A DNA stretch of 11,542 nt from Psilocybe azurescens (GCA_023853785.1 JAJIRX010000543.1:1-11542); one strand, 5' to 3'. Shown: positions 1-8,092, numbered from the stretch's first letter. Notes: generated from the letters alone by a model not told the origin. Numbers and translations are program-made.

Positions 1-2
1 TG

Positions 3-468
3 TGTTAGAAATAGACAATAATGCACAAATCAGTAGCTATACTGATGAGTAACAATAGAGTCAAATCTCAAATGCGCAACAATGACAAGTATGAGTGAAA
101 ATAGTAAATTGCTTCTGTAGACTCCAAATCTTGTTCTAGTGTCTTTGTTTCCTCAGACATAGTAGGAATACTGGTCTTTTACATGGCTAAGTGTCTAAAA
201 ATGGCGGCGTGACTATAGGTGTCCACAATATTGCGTCAAAACACCAAACCTATAATTACGTGACAAATTATATATCACCGGAACCGTCTCAACGAGGGAT
301 TCCGGATCAGTGATCAGAATTTGAATAACTTTACTCTACAAAAGTTATTAACAGAACAGTGTGCAAAAACACCGAAAAGAGCGAATTCTAACTAAGTGTC
401 CATTTGTACAAGTCCAAATATCAAGTGTAGAACATTAGAAACAAAGTGTTTAATCACAAAAACTAACA
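3..468 (-). repeat. 3' LTR of the copia element (466 bp)
   Basis: This is the downstream LTR in element orientation, with the same TGTTAG/CTAACA ends as its partner at 4992-5461. It is 4 bp shorter because of three indels and otherwise identical. Only two bases of flanking DNA precede it in the window. It would normally supply the polyadenylation signal of the element's transcript; no specific poly(A) signal was assigned here. Confidence 0.96.
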
Positions 469-480
469 CAACCCCCTGAT
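469..480 (-). other. Polypurine tract (plus-strand primer)
   Basis: Immediately upstream of the 3' LTR in element orientation the minus strand reads ATCAGGGGGTTG and is followed by the LTR terminus TGTTAG. A run of Gs ending a few bases before the LTR is the usual copia polypurine tract layout. The short TTG between the G run and the LTR makes the exact RNase H cut site uncertain. Confidence 0.65.
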
Positions 481-545
481 AAAACACTTCCATAATCCAT
501 AAGATGTTGAATCACATCCAAAACAACCCCTGATGATACATCTCC

Positions 546-1424
546 TCATTCTTCCTTCCCCATCACTAATCCCATTAATTCTCGCAACTTCTGAACCTGT
601 GGCTTGGGTAGAGCTTTTGTTAACAAGTCGGCTGGCATATCCTCGGTCCGCTAGTAATATAAGGGTTGCATTCTCTTCATTGCCACCTGATCTCGCAACC
701 AGTAAAAACATAAGTCCAAGTGTTTCATCCTTCCATGATGTTCAGGATTCTTGCAACAGACATAGATGACTGATTGTCCATATACAGCTTGGCTGGTGCA
801 GATGGTGTGTACCCCAACTCCTTCAACAACTTTTGAATCCACCGGATTTCCATGCCAGCTGCTCCAGCAGCTATAAACTCTGCCTCTGTTGTTGACTTGT
901 CACAACAGGTTGCAGCTTGCTCCTCCATGAAACCACTCCTGACCCAATCTTCACCAAATAACCACCTGTTGACTTTCCACTATCCTTATCCTCCATGGTC
1001 TGCATCACTATATGTGGCAAACAGTTCATCTCCAAGTGAGGGGTCCGGTCCATATTCCAACCTCATCTCCTTTGTGCCCTGCAAGTACCTAAACAAGTGC
1101 TTAACAGCTTTCCAGTGTTCCATGCCAGGGTTGTGATTGAATCTTGCCAACACACTGACTGTATAAGCAATGTCAGGCCGGGTCATGGTAGCCAAATACA
1201 TAAGAGATCCAACGCAGAAATATATGGGATGTCATCCATCTCTCTCTTTCTTCAGAACTCAAAGGACTCTGCTCTGACATTAACTTCAATCCTGGTAGCA
1301 TAGGGGTACCAACGGGTTTGCAATCAGCCATTCCAAACTCCTCCAATTTGTTCACAATATATTGGCGCTGTGACAAATATAGCTTGTGCTCTTCCCTTTT
1401 TCTTGTAATCTCAACCCCCAACAA
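546..1424 (-). pseudogene. pol: pol segment 5: RT thumb/connection and RNase H, heavily frame-broken
   Basis: This part removes the RNA strand during reverse transcription. It starts with LGVEITRKREEHKLYLSQRQ and the MYLATMTRPDIAYTVSVLARF connection motif. The RNase H residues follow: Asp in TYSDADHGG, Glu in STTEAEFIAA, Asp in LYMDNQSSM and the final His/Asp region in PEHHGRMKHLDLCFYWLRD. All four acidic positions are visible but in different frames, with breaks near 1243 (in a CT repeat), 1211, 993, 899 and 751. An in-frame TAG at 651-653 precedes the expected C-terminus (TEDMPADLLTKALPKPQ), which ends at a TGA at 546-548. This region has the densest breaks of the element. Confidence 0.9.
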
Positions 1425-2311
1425 AAATTGGTTGCACCCAGGTCCCTTAGTTTGAAATGCTTTCCAAGTTCAATAACAAAGTTGTCAAGAGCCACCTGAG
1501 ACTTTGAAGCCAAAGTGATGTCATCCACAAATATGGGCACAATGATTTTGATATTATCTCTATCATATATATAGAGTGATGCATCACTATAAGTCTTCTG
1601 AAACCCAAGTTCAAGCAAGACCTTTCCAAGTGTTTCACTCCATAGACGTGATGACTGCTTTAACCCATAAATGGACTTGTTAAGCCTACAGACTGTGCTT
1701 TTTCCACCTTGCAAAAATCCTAGTGGCTGCTGCATATAGATCTCAACGTCAATGTCACTGTTTGTGAATGCATACGATATATCCACAGAACGGAGTTCCA
1801 TATCTTCAATAGCAGCCAAAGCCAACACAACGCGCACAGTAGCATGCTGCATAGTAGATGCAAAGGTTTCAAAGTAGTCCTGGCCAGGTCGTTGGTTAAA
1901 ACCTTTACCGACCACACGTGCTTTAAATCGCTCAATTGACCCATCTGCGTTATATTTTGTCTTATACACCCATTTAGACCCAATTGCCTTCTGCCCTTCA
2001 GGTAGTTCCACAATTTCCCAAGTTCCATTTTCCAAGTGCCAGTTATATTCTTCCAACATTGCAGCTTGCCACTGATCTGCCTGTTCTGAGTTCATGGCTT
2101 CTGAATAAGTTTGTGGATCAGCAGACACACTAACAGGATTAGCCATTTCTTCATCATCATCCTCAGAGTCATCCTCATCGTCAGAATCAGGAACAAGAGA
2201 TTTAGGTGTTCTGACTGCCCACCATTCACCAGGAGGTCTACGGTTACGTCTCGGATACCTTGACGTTAAACCCTCTGGGTTGACCTCTGGTTCTGGTTCT
2301 GGTTCTGGCAC
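1425..2311 (-). pseudogene. pol: pol segment 4: reverse transcriptase (RVT_2)
   Basis: This is the RNA-dependent DNA polymerase of copia type. Landmarks in order are WQAAMLEEYNWHLENGTWEI, IGSKWVYKTKYNADGSIERF and KARVVGKGFNQRPGQDYFET. Next come the first catalytic Asp in SVDISYAF, LNKSIYGLKQSSRLW, and the active-site box FVDDI (1517-1531), equivalent to YVDDM. The frame is open from about 2311 and changes at a run of five As on the plus strand (1423-1427), just after HFKLRDLGATNF. One oddity is that SVDISYAFTNSDI has Thr-Asn-Ser where Leu-Asn-Gly is usual. All three catalytic aspartates are present, so this is the best-preserved enzyme of the element. Confidence 0.93.
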
Positions 2312-2475
2312 TGGTTCAGGTTCTGGTACTGACTTGTTATTATCTGTTGCAAGACGTTTGAACGTCGAACTGCGGCAACAGGCTTGACATGTTTATGAGG
2401 TTGAAGCTTTATACACTTCCGTGGCTCTTCCTCTGGATCACTTTCAATAATCCTGGCATTACGCTTTGGTATGTC
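2312..2475 (-). pseudogene. pol: pol segment 3: low-complexity integrase-RT linker
   Basis: Between integrase and RT lies a charged, low-complexity stretch. It starts PKRNARIIESDPEEEPRK and ends in tandem Pro-Glu codons (CCA-GAA repeats, about 2285-2330 on the plus strand as TTCTGG units). It is open in a third frame and returns to the RT frame somewhere between 2311 and 2345. Because the Pro-Glu stretch is repetitive, the exact break cannot be placed. Linkers of this kind are poorly conserved in copia Pol and no function is assigned. Confidence 0.7.
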
Positions 2476-3922
2476 CTGGCAATTCAGTCTCTTCCTTCTC
2501 CTCCTCTTCAATTGTGGGCTCAATCGCTTTCTGTTTCCCTTTGTCAACTTTAGGTGCTGGGTTAGGTCCAGTGGGAGGTGCAATCTCGTCTACCTCAGGC
2601 AAGACAGGTGGTAGTACTTCTTGTTCATTTTCTGACTCTGGGATAGGAATTGGTTCGGGTTCAATTGCATCATGCTGATTGGATGTCATCAATTCTCCAC
2701 CATATGTGTAGCTGCCTTCATCAAAGTCTGCTCTTTCACAGATAATGACTTTCTTAGTTTCCGGATTGTAAAACTTCCAACCCTTGTAACCATCTGGATA
2801 TCCAATAAAGATGCACTTTTCCATGTGTGAACCCAATTTCTTCCTTTTGTCCTTTTGAATGTGAACATATGCAACACATCCCCAAACACGTAAATGACTG
2901 ACATCAGGTTTCTTGCGATGCCAACCTTCATAAGGAGTTCTCCCAATAACAGCAGATGTAGGACAACGATTCAAGACATGCACAAGTGCAGCCAAACACT
3001 CAGCCCAAAATTTCTTGGACAGACCAGACTCTTCAAGCAATGCAACAATCCTTTCAGCAAATGTTCTATTGGCACGTTCAGCAACCCCATTTTGCTGTGG
3101 TCTGTTTCTGCAGGTATGCTCTCTCACAATTCCACATGCATCCAGGTACTCTTGGAATTCTTTTGACATGTATTCACCACCTTTATCCTCCCGAAGTCGT
3201 TTGATCTTTTTGCCAGTCAAGTTCTCAGCATAAGCTTTGAACGTCTTAAAGCAAGTGAATGTGTCGCTTTTGGCGCTTCATAGGGATAAGCACTTTAAAG
3301 CGTTCAGCATCATCAATAAATGAAACCCAATAACGATAGCCAGAATGTGACAAGATACCAACATCATGCACATCTGTGTGGATCAATTCCAAGACCTCTG
3401 TAGCACGATTATCTGATGATGGGAATGGATTTGCATGCATCTTTCCTGCCAGACATGGTTCACATATAGGATCTGGTAAAGCTCTCGAGTCCAGTACTAA
3501 ACCATCAACTAGATCTTTCTTTATCATGAACTTAATCCCATCATAGTTGTGGTGTCCTAACCGTTTATGCCATAAAGACAAGTCGAGAGGCAGCGTCGAA
3601 GCCAAATGTACATTTTCCATAACATCTACTGTAGAGCCATCTAAATATCCAATATTGTCCGTATCAATGGTAGCAGTAAACAAGAGTTTCTTTTGTGAAG
3701 AAAAGTCCATTTTGTCATGAGAAATATGTACATCAATGCCTTTGTACTTTGTCAAATATAAAACAGCAAGAAGATTATTACGAAGTGCAGGAACGTGAAG
3801 TACTCTAGTGAATTCTACATCTCTATATCGTTTTCCTCTAACTAACGGTCTGAACAGAACACTACCAATGCCCTCTGAATATATAACTCTATGGTCCGCT
3901 AGTCTAATAGGCACTCTATATG
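2476..3922 (-). pseudogene. pol: pol segment 2: GAG-pre-integrase and integrase (D,D35E), one internal frame break
   Basis: This is the DNA integrase that joins element cDNA to the target. The first part (to about 3269) holds the end of protease and the zinc-binding GAG-pre-integrase domain, with LWHKRLGHHNYDG followed by CEPCLAGKMH, giving an H-X4-H...C-X2-C finger. The first catalytic Asp sits in LIHTDVHDVG. A frame change in an A run at about 3269 separates it from the rest of the core. The second Asp is in REDKGGEY and the catalytic Glu in PQQNGVAERANRT, with exactly 35 residues between them. The GYPDGYKGWKFYNP...VIICERADFDE segment is the family's typical C-terminal region. The frame continues through a Pro/Glu-rich tail and breaks near 2475. 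Catalytic residues are all kept. Confidence 0.92.
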
Positions 3923-4098
3923 GGGTATAATTCGCGTATCCAGTTTCTATGTGGTGTCATATTAGAAGTGGCGCCTGTGTCTGTGTTCCAATGAAATACG
4001 TTAGAAGATGTAGAATTGACCTCGTGTTCAGCAACAGCACTTGCCTTTCCAGCAAATTCTGTCACTGCCGCTGCTTTCTCTTCTTCTGCCTTTTGGCA
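3923..4098 (-). pseudogene. pol: pol segment 1: aspartic protease
   Basis: This segment is the retropepsin-like protease that would cut the Gag-Pol polyprotein inside the particle. After the nucleocapsid the frame reads FHWNTDTGATSNMTPHRNW, with the catalytic Asp in Asp-Thr-Gly-Ala at 3970-3981. The W-x-x-D-[ST]-G-A pattern and the following H-M/N-M-T-P motif are classic for copia proteases. The frame is left at a run of four Cs (plus-strand GGGG, 3922-3925). Beyond it the protein continues in another frame with VPIRLADHRVIYSEG, the usual second half of the domain. The entry point (about 4093) lies at the gag/pol junction, where some retroelements frameshift deliberately, but no standard slippery heptamer is visible. 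Confidence 0.85.
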
Positions 4099-4878
4099 CT
4101 CTCATTCTTTGCTTTCTTTTCTGCCAGCTCTGGACAGTTGAAAACCCAATGACCCAATTCTTTGCAGTAATTGCACCGATCCTTTGGCCCAGGTTTTCGC
4201 TTTTCCCATGGCTTCTTGCCCCCACTGCCACCTGCTTTCACTTGGTTCAACGACTCTGTTGTTTGACGTTGACGATTCAACTCTTTGCTGCGAATGCCTG
4301 CATGATGACCGACTTGTCCAGCTTTTCCATCAACAACAGAGAAACCGCAAGATGTCTGTAGTCATCAGGCAAGGCACGTATGAGTGCCATGCACTGAAGC
4401 TCTTCATCAAGTGTCTCAATCTTAAAGTCGGGCTGGACGCCAAGTTCTGAATAGTTTGCATGGCCTTTTCAATTCGGGTTCCCAAAGTTACTAGGGATTC
4501 GTCGTCCTGCTTCCTGATAGAGAACAGGTCATCATATGCATTGAATCGTGCTCCTGGCTTCTTGTTCAGGTGAGCAGCTTCAAGCAATGCCCACATCTTG
4601 ATTGGATCTTCATCATGCCCTCTAAAGTGCACCCTTTGATCATTCTCCACAAGCAGGTATATTTCACCTGCTGCCCTCTCTGCCTTCATCTCCCACTTTG
4701 CCACTACCTCTTCATTGATGAATTTATCCCCACTAGCAACTGGCTTTGCTTCTTTGCCAGATACCAATCTCCATAGTCCATTTCGCATTAACCATGCCTT
4801 CATCTCCCCAGCCCATTCAGGATAGTTTGAATTTGACAATGGTTTAACTTTAGCAACTGTGTTGTTGTCTGAAGACAT
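4062..4878 (-). pseudogene. gag: gag: capsid (UBN2/DUF4219-like) and CCHC nucleocapsid, frame-broken
   Basis: The structural protein packages element RNA into virus-like particles. The chosen start, ATG at 4878, opens MSSDNNTVAKVKPLSNSNYP followed by EWAGEMKAWLMRNGLW. This is the typical copia Gag N-terminus, in which a Leu/Asn-Tyr segment leads into a W-rich helix. A capsid-like region continues in this frame to about 4440. The frame shifts there, carries on for about 50 codons, then shifts again near 4283. The third segment has a basic Gly/Lys-rich stretch and one zinc knuckle, C-X2-C-X4-H-X4-C (4134-4175), with a Lys/Arg-rich tail. It ends at a TGA near 4062, while the pol frame is entered near 4093 in a run of As. 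The leader between PBS and start is about 101 nt. All three frame changes behave like single-base losses (or two-base gains). Confidence 0.88.
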
Positions 4879-4979
4879 TTTGCAACAAGTTCAAATGTCA
4901 AGTGTTGTTTCAAGGATCCAACTAGTCTAGTATCAGACAGCAATAGACTTAATCAATGTTTTGCCAAGTTTAAAGCCCG

Positions 4980-4991
4980 GGGCCCATAACC
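4980..4991 (-). other. Primer-binding site, initiator tRNA-Met anticodon-arm type
   Basis: Directly inside the 5' LTR the minus strand reads GGTTATGGGCCC. The plus strand, GGGCCCATAACC, is what eukaryotic initiator tRNA-Met carries in its anticodon arm, with CAT as the anticodon. Drosophila copia is known to prime from a 5' half of initiator tRNA-Met cut in the anticodon loop, pairing with this same stretch. This element therefore appears to use the half-tRNA mechanism rather than the usual 3' end of a tRNA. Position next to the LTR and the 12-base match make this a confident call. Confidence 0.85.
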
Positions 4992-5461
4992 TGTTAGAAA
5001 TAGACAATAATGCACAAATCAGTAGCTATACTGATGAGTAACAATAGAGTCAAATCTCAAATGCGCAACAATGACAAGTATGAGTGAAAATAGTAAATTG
5101 CTTCTGTAGACTCCAAATCTTGTTCTAGTGTCTTTGTTTCCTCAGACATAGTAGGAATACTGGTCTTTTACATGGCTAAGTGTCTAAAAATGGCGAGGCG
5201 TGACTATAGGTGTCCACAATATTGCGTCAAAACACCAAACCTATAATTACGTGACAAATTATATATCACCGGAACCGTCTCAACGAGGGGATTCCGGATC
5301 AGTGATCAGAATTTGAATAACTTTACTCTACAAAAAGTTATTAACAGAACAGTGTGCAAAAACACCGAAAAGAGCGAATTCTAACTAAGTGTCCATTTGT
5401 ACAAGTCCAAATATCAAGTGTAGAACATTAGAAACAAAGTGTTTAATCACAAAAACTAACA
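4992..5461 (-). repeat. 5' LTR of the copia element (470 bp)
   Basis: This LTR lies upstream of Gag when the element is read on the minus strand. It begins and ends with the perfect 6-bp inverted termini TGTTAG and CTAACA. Compared with the copy at 3-468 it carries three insertions: two bases after ATGGCG, one G in a G run, and one A in an A run, 4 bp in all. No substitutions were seen when the two copies were compared base by base by eye. Transcription should start inside this copy. Confidence 0.96.
5258..5265 (-). promoter_or_regulatory. Candidate TATA box in the 5' LTR
   Basis: The minus strand reads TATATAAT in the middle of the LTR, about 270 nt before the LTR/leader junction. This is the only strong TATA-like string noticed in the LTR. 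The same string occurs in the 3' LTR. Start-site position and promoter activity are inferred from composition only. Confidence 0.3.
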
Positions 5462-5466
5462 AAATG
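5462..5466. repeat. Target site duplication AAATG (right copy; left copy cut by window edge)
   Basis: The five bases immediately after the 5' LTR are AAATG. The two bases in front of the other LTR (positions 1-2) are TG, which match the last two bases of AAATG. Copia integrases make 5-bp duplications, so the fit is good, but only two of five bases can be checked in this window. Confidence 0.55.
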
Positions 5467-5658
5467 TAGCAGTGCAGCTCATTGGTAAGTCCATCTCCAC
5501 CATCCACTCTTTTTTCTTACCAAAACATACCCAACAGGTGATGGAGGACTGCTCCCCATTCTAGCAACTACATCATGTGGTGTGGTCTGTGCCTACATTC
5601 ACATTTGCTGCCATCACCATTTGCCTCCTAATGTGACAAATGAGGAGATTAAAGCCTG
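5467..5658 (+). pseudogene. Possible exon pair with a 53-nt intron beside the retrotransposon
   Basis: A likely intron lies at 5485-5537: donor GTAAGT, candidate branch CTTAC (5515-5519) and acceptor CAG after AACCCAACAG-like sequence, a length typical of basidiomycete introns. Splicing joins an exon reading VAVQLIG to DGGLLPILATTSCGVVCAYI, open until a TGA near 5656. The 5' part would lie beyond the retrotransposon, outside the window, so the element may have split this gene. Further splice-like pairs occur near 5765-5795 and 5830-5882. I do not recognise the peptide. It may equally be chance in noncoding DNA. Confidence 0.25.
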
Positions 5659-6090
5659 AATGTGAGTACACCCTGGCCCCATTCCCTTTGGTTTTGCTAA
5701 TCAAAACCTATCTAGTAGAATTGTTTATTTAATGCCTGCATTGGTGACACACATCTTATTGTATGTGTGTGTTGCAACCATCCCATGTCAAGCAGGTGCA
5801 TGCAGCACTCACAGACAATGATGGTGAGCAGACAAGGCCCACTTCTAATGTTTTTTTACTCATCCATCTCCCCCATGATGTCAGCCTGATGTTTCTCATT
5901 CTTATAGTTATACAGTAAATTTATTGGTTAGTGTAATAAGTAGCACCAGTTTAATAATATATATTTTTCTCTATATGAAAAATTTATAAGAAAATTGCAA
6001 TTCAGAAGCACTTCTAATACAAAAATTAAGCATGCGAAAGATCTCTTGGTGCTCTTCAAAAAAGCCATGGGTTGCCTTTAGGTATCTTGG
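5659..6090. other. No gene recognised; AT-rich flank
   Basis: This stretch shows no ORF with family features. It contains splice-like strings (a GTATGT donor near 5764, acceptors AAGCAG near 5795 and GTCAG near 5882) that could be leftovers of the gene beside the retrotransposon, then an AT-rich piece with one CpG at 6035-6036. No RNA gene or mobile element was recognised. Confidence 0.4.
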
Positions 6091-6230
6091 GTTTATCTTT
6101 GGGTTGTCTTTGGGTTGTCTTTGGGTTGTCTTTGGGTTGTCTTTGGGTTGTCTTTGGGTTGTCTTTGGGTGTCTTTGAGTGTCTTTAGGTTGTCTTTGGA
6201 TTGTCTTTGGATTGTCTTTGGATTGCTTGG
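6091..6230. repeat. Minisatellite, 11-bp unit GTTGTCTTTGG, about 13 copies
   Basis: Six perfect contiguous units run from 6103 to 6168. They are preceded by a 12-bp variant (6091-6102) and followed by two 10-bp variants (6169-6188), one perfect unit (6189), two A-starting units (6200 and 6211) and a truncated one (6222-6230). Because 11 is not a multiple of 3 and the unit has no stop on the minus strand, it opens a minus-strand reading frame with an 11-residue Gln/Pro/Lys/Thr repeat, which should not be taken as a gene. Confidence 0.95.
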
Positions 6231-6258
6231 GAAGCACTTTGAGCAGAGGCTTCCCAAG
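6226..6258. repeat. Perfect 10-bp inverted repeat (hairpin) at the minisatellite end
   Basis: CTTGGGAAGC (6226-6235) is the reverse complement of GCTTCCCAAG (6249-6258), with a 13-nt loop. The left arm uses the last, truncated minisatellite unit, so the hairpin marks the array boundary. There is no T run after it and no reason to call it a terminator. Confidence 0.7.
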
Positions 6259-6290
6259 TCACCTTATGCTTTGAGAGAAGCCTAGGTGTC

Positions 6291-6330
6291 TTTATGTCTT
6301 TGAAGTCTTTGAAGTCTCTAGAGACATCTG
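6291..6330. repeat. Short TCTTTGAAG repeats and the palindrome GTCTCTAGAGAC
   Basis: Downstream of the main array are shorter related units (TCTTTATG and TCTTTGAAG, 9 bp) leading into a perfect 12-bp palindrome at 6314-6325. They look like degenerated offshoots of the same TCTTTGG-rich satellite. No function is suggested. Confidence 0.5.
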
Positions 6331-7568
6331 GAGACACCTAGTCTTTTTGGGGCCAAACCCCATTTTCCTGATGGAGCTATGATGATTTGAACATTGTGAA
6401 CGCAAGTATTGGGAATGTGCAAGAATGGGAATGGGAGGAAGCAGTTGTGGAGCTATGACAGTAAATGAATTGTTTGAAGGAGAACCAAAATGAATTAAAG
6501 ATGAAAGGGTTTGTAAAGAGGACCTGGACAAGGAACAAGTATGATGTGGGAGGTGGTTCATATTTGACAACATATATGAAAGGATCAATCCTAATTGTAA
6601 AGCTGAGGATAATGGTAATTTTGGTGCCAAACAAAGTTGCAAAGGTGAACATGTAGGTGATCTATAGATCACAATGGGTACATTTGATGGTTCATGTGAG
6701 GAGGCATCTCACAAGCCAGAAATTTGTGGTGAAATCAGATGTTGGATGGGTGTATAGGAGGTGTCATCACCAGTGGTGGTACATAGAGGGCCATTCCAAG
6801 CCCAAGTCCCAAATTAAAGTTGGGTGCAGCCCAGGGAGAATGAGAAGAATTACTACAGTACAAAGTAAGAAATCATCAAGCTGTGAACAGTCATAAATGT
6901 ATGAATCAGAAAAGGTGGATTAACTCAAATGCAACACATATGTATATCTGACTGGTTCCAATCAGTATCTGTGGGGAGTGTAAAAACCTCCATGTAGAAT
7001 CCACTTAAGGACCAAATAATAGTGGATGACCAAATGCTGATGACAATGGTGAAGTACAGGTGCTGTACAGTGCTGTGTGTACAAAGATAGATAGGAATGA
7101 TGGTCAGGAATAAGTTGCACATAGCCTTGAAGTTCAAAATAGATAAATCATTGAATCATTGATAGAGAATGCAGCTGATCAACTTGTTGGAGTGGAGACT
7201 TAATGTTGAAATGGAGATTGAACTGGAGTGTGAATGGACTTTGATGTTGAATATTGGAAGATGTGCTTCAGATAAAAATGCAAAATAATGACCCAGGGAT
7301 AAGGGATTTGTGACAGACACTCTGAGCTTATACATACATAAATATCATATCCAATCAAAATTGGTGTATGACAGCATATGTCACTGAGCTGTTGAGTAAT
7401 GTGTTTAATGGACTGAATGGTGCATTGTGGTTTTTTATTTTGCATGTTTGCATTTTTTTTAAATTTCATGTGATTTATATTATATGTACATGCATACTTA
7501 TGCACATTTGGTTTATTTTGTCAGTGAACCTTTGAATATTTGTGTGGACAACAAAACTGCTGTTGTTT
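6331..7568. other. No gene recognised; long CpG-free AT-rich tract
   Basis: Over 1.2 kb holds only short open frames on both strands (for example about 80 codons at 6657-6896 on plus and 126 codons at 6292-6672 on minus). None has family motifs, and I regard them as chance. There is no CpG between 6402 and 7760. A perfect 16-bp palindrome GTGATCTATAGATCAC lies at 6657-6672. The tract is probably old decayed sequence. A splice acceptor-like TTTTGTCAG lies at 7516-7524 just before the two-exon ORF. Confidence 0.5.
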
Positions 7569-7903
7569 ATGACTGAAGGTGCAATTATCAACATTATTAA
7601 GGCAAATGTTCTGCTACATATACCAGTGCACATGGACTTGGGCATGGTGCCTGACCTGTTCAAGGGTGTTAAACCAGTAAGCTCTTGTGTTTTCTCTTTC
7701 TCTCTTTTTTAAAAAATATTTCTCATCTAACATTTAATTTGCAGAGCAAATTCCACATGTCGCAAGAATCTTTCATGACTCTCATTGACAGAAGGTCAAA
7801 CAGCAAAGTGCTGCTGCTACAGCTGTTGATTATAAAGACAAGAGGCATGGACACAATTTTCACTGTTGATGCAATAGACCTCATTTTCATTTTGCTATCT
7901 TAA
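7569..7903 (+). CDS. Unidentified two-exon ORF (88 codons) or gene remnant
   Basis: Exon 1 (7569-7676, from ATG) and exon 2 (7745-7903, to TAA) join in frame across a well-formed 68-nt intron. The intron has donor GTAAGC, a long pyrimidine run, branch CTAAC (7727-7731) and acceptor TTTGCAG. The spliced product would be 88 residues, with IPVHMDLGMVPDLFKGVKP at the end of exon 1 and SKFHMSQESFMTLIDRRSNS opening exon 2. The C-terminal half is hydrophobic, ending DLIFILLS. I recognise no family. The frame upstream of the ATG stays open only briefly, so exon 1 may be the rest of a longer gene with its 5' part lost. The intron is the strongest sign that this was once transcribed; the setting (CpG-depleted, no long ORFs) suggests a relic. 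Confidence 0.35.
7677..7744 (+). other. Spliceosomal intron, 68 nt
   Basis: All four signals match fungal consensus: GTAAGC at the 5' end, a T/C-rich stretch, CTAAC with its branch A 14 nt before the acceptor, and TTTGCAG at the 3' end. It splits the 88-codon ORF in phase 0. Splicing removes the in-frame interruption seen in the unspliced sequence. Confidence 0.55.
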
Positions 7904-8092
7904 CTACAGAGTGTAATACTTATGCATGTGTTGTTGGATGATAATATCCTGCAGATCTTCTGAATAGCTTCACAAATAGAAGTGATTTGACTGTACATCC
8001 TCTTGCTTAATAATCAGACATATCCCTGGGTGTCCATCTGCTGTCTGTCATCTCTAACACACCTCCCTCCCTTCCCTCCCCACTTGCAACAG

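Larger units (their letters stand above)
3..5461 (-). mobile_element. Ty1/copia-type LTR retrotransposon, full length, frame-broken
   Basis: The element has two near-identical LTRs (3-468 and 4992-5461) bracketing, in minus-strand order, Gag, protease, integrase, RT and RNase H. Integrase ahead of RT is the diagnostic order of Ty1/copia (Pseudoviridae-type) elements; Ty3/gypsy has the reverse. Total length 5459 bp is usual for the group. A PBS, polypurine tract and plausible 5-bp target duplication are present, so the structure is complete. The coding part changes frame about 13 times (near 4440, 4283, 4093, 3923, 3269, 2475, 2330, 1425, 1243, 1211, 993, 899 and 751) and has an in-frame TAG at 651-653. 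All enzymatic motifs are still recognisable. As written, no full Gag-Pol could be made, but the breaks may be sequence errors (see findings). Identity is certain from the domain content. Confidence 0.97.

Noticed and set aside
2466..3233. Plus-strand ORFs of 70-90 codons over the integrase region
   Set aside because: They are antisense shadows of the clearly coding minus-strand integrase.
4062..4110. Programmed frameshift between nucleocapsid and protease
   Set aside because: The place is right, but zero-frame codons GCC AAA AGG do not form a known slippery heptamer, and a dozen other frame changes elsewhere point to ordinary indels.
4975..4995. Fragment of an initiator tRNA-Met gene
   Set aside because: Only 12 bases of the anticodon arm are present, placed exactly at the LTR edge. 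No acceptor, D or T arm sequence surrounds them, so it is a primer-binding site.
6091..6230. CRISPR-like array
   Set aside because: The units are contiguous 11-mers without unique spacers, and the genome is eukaryotic.
5971..6237. 88-codon minus-strand ORF with Gln/Pro/Lys/Thr 11-residue repeats
   Set aside because: It is the translation of the 11-bp minisatellite GTTGTCTTTGG; the remainder is AT-rich unique sequence with no coding features.
6292..6896. ORFs of 63-126 codons on both strands
   Set aside because: There are no motifs, no splice signals and overlapping frames on both strands; composition is that of decayed AT-rich DNA.
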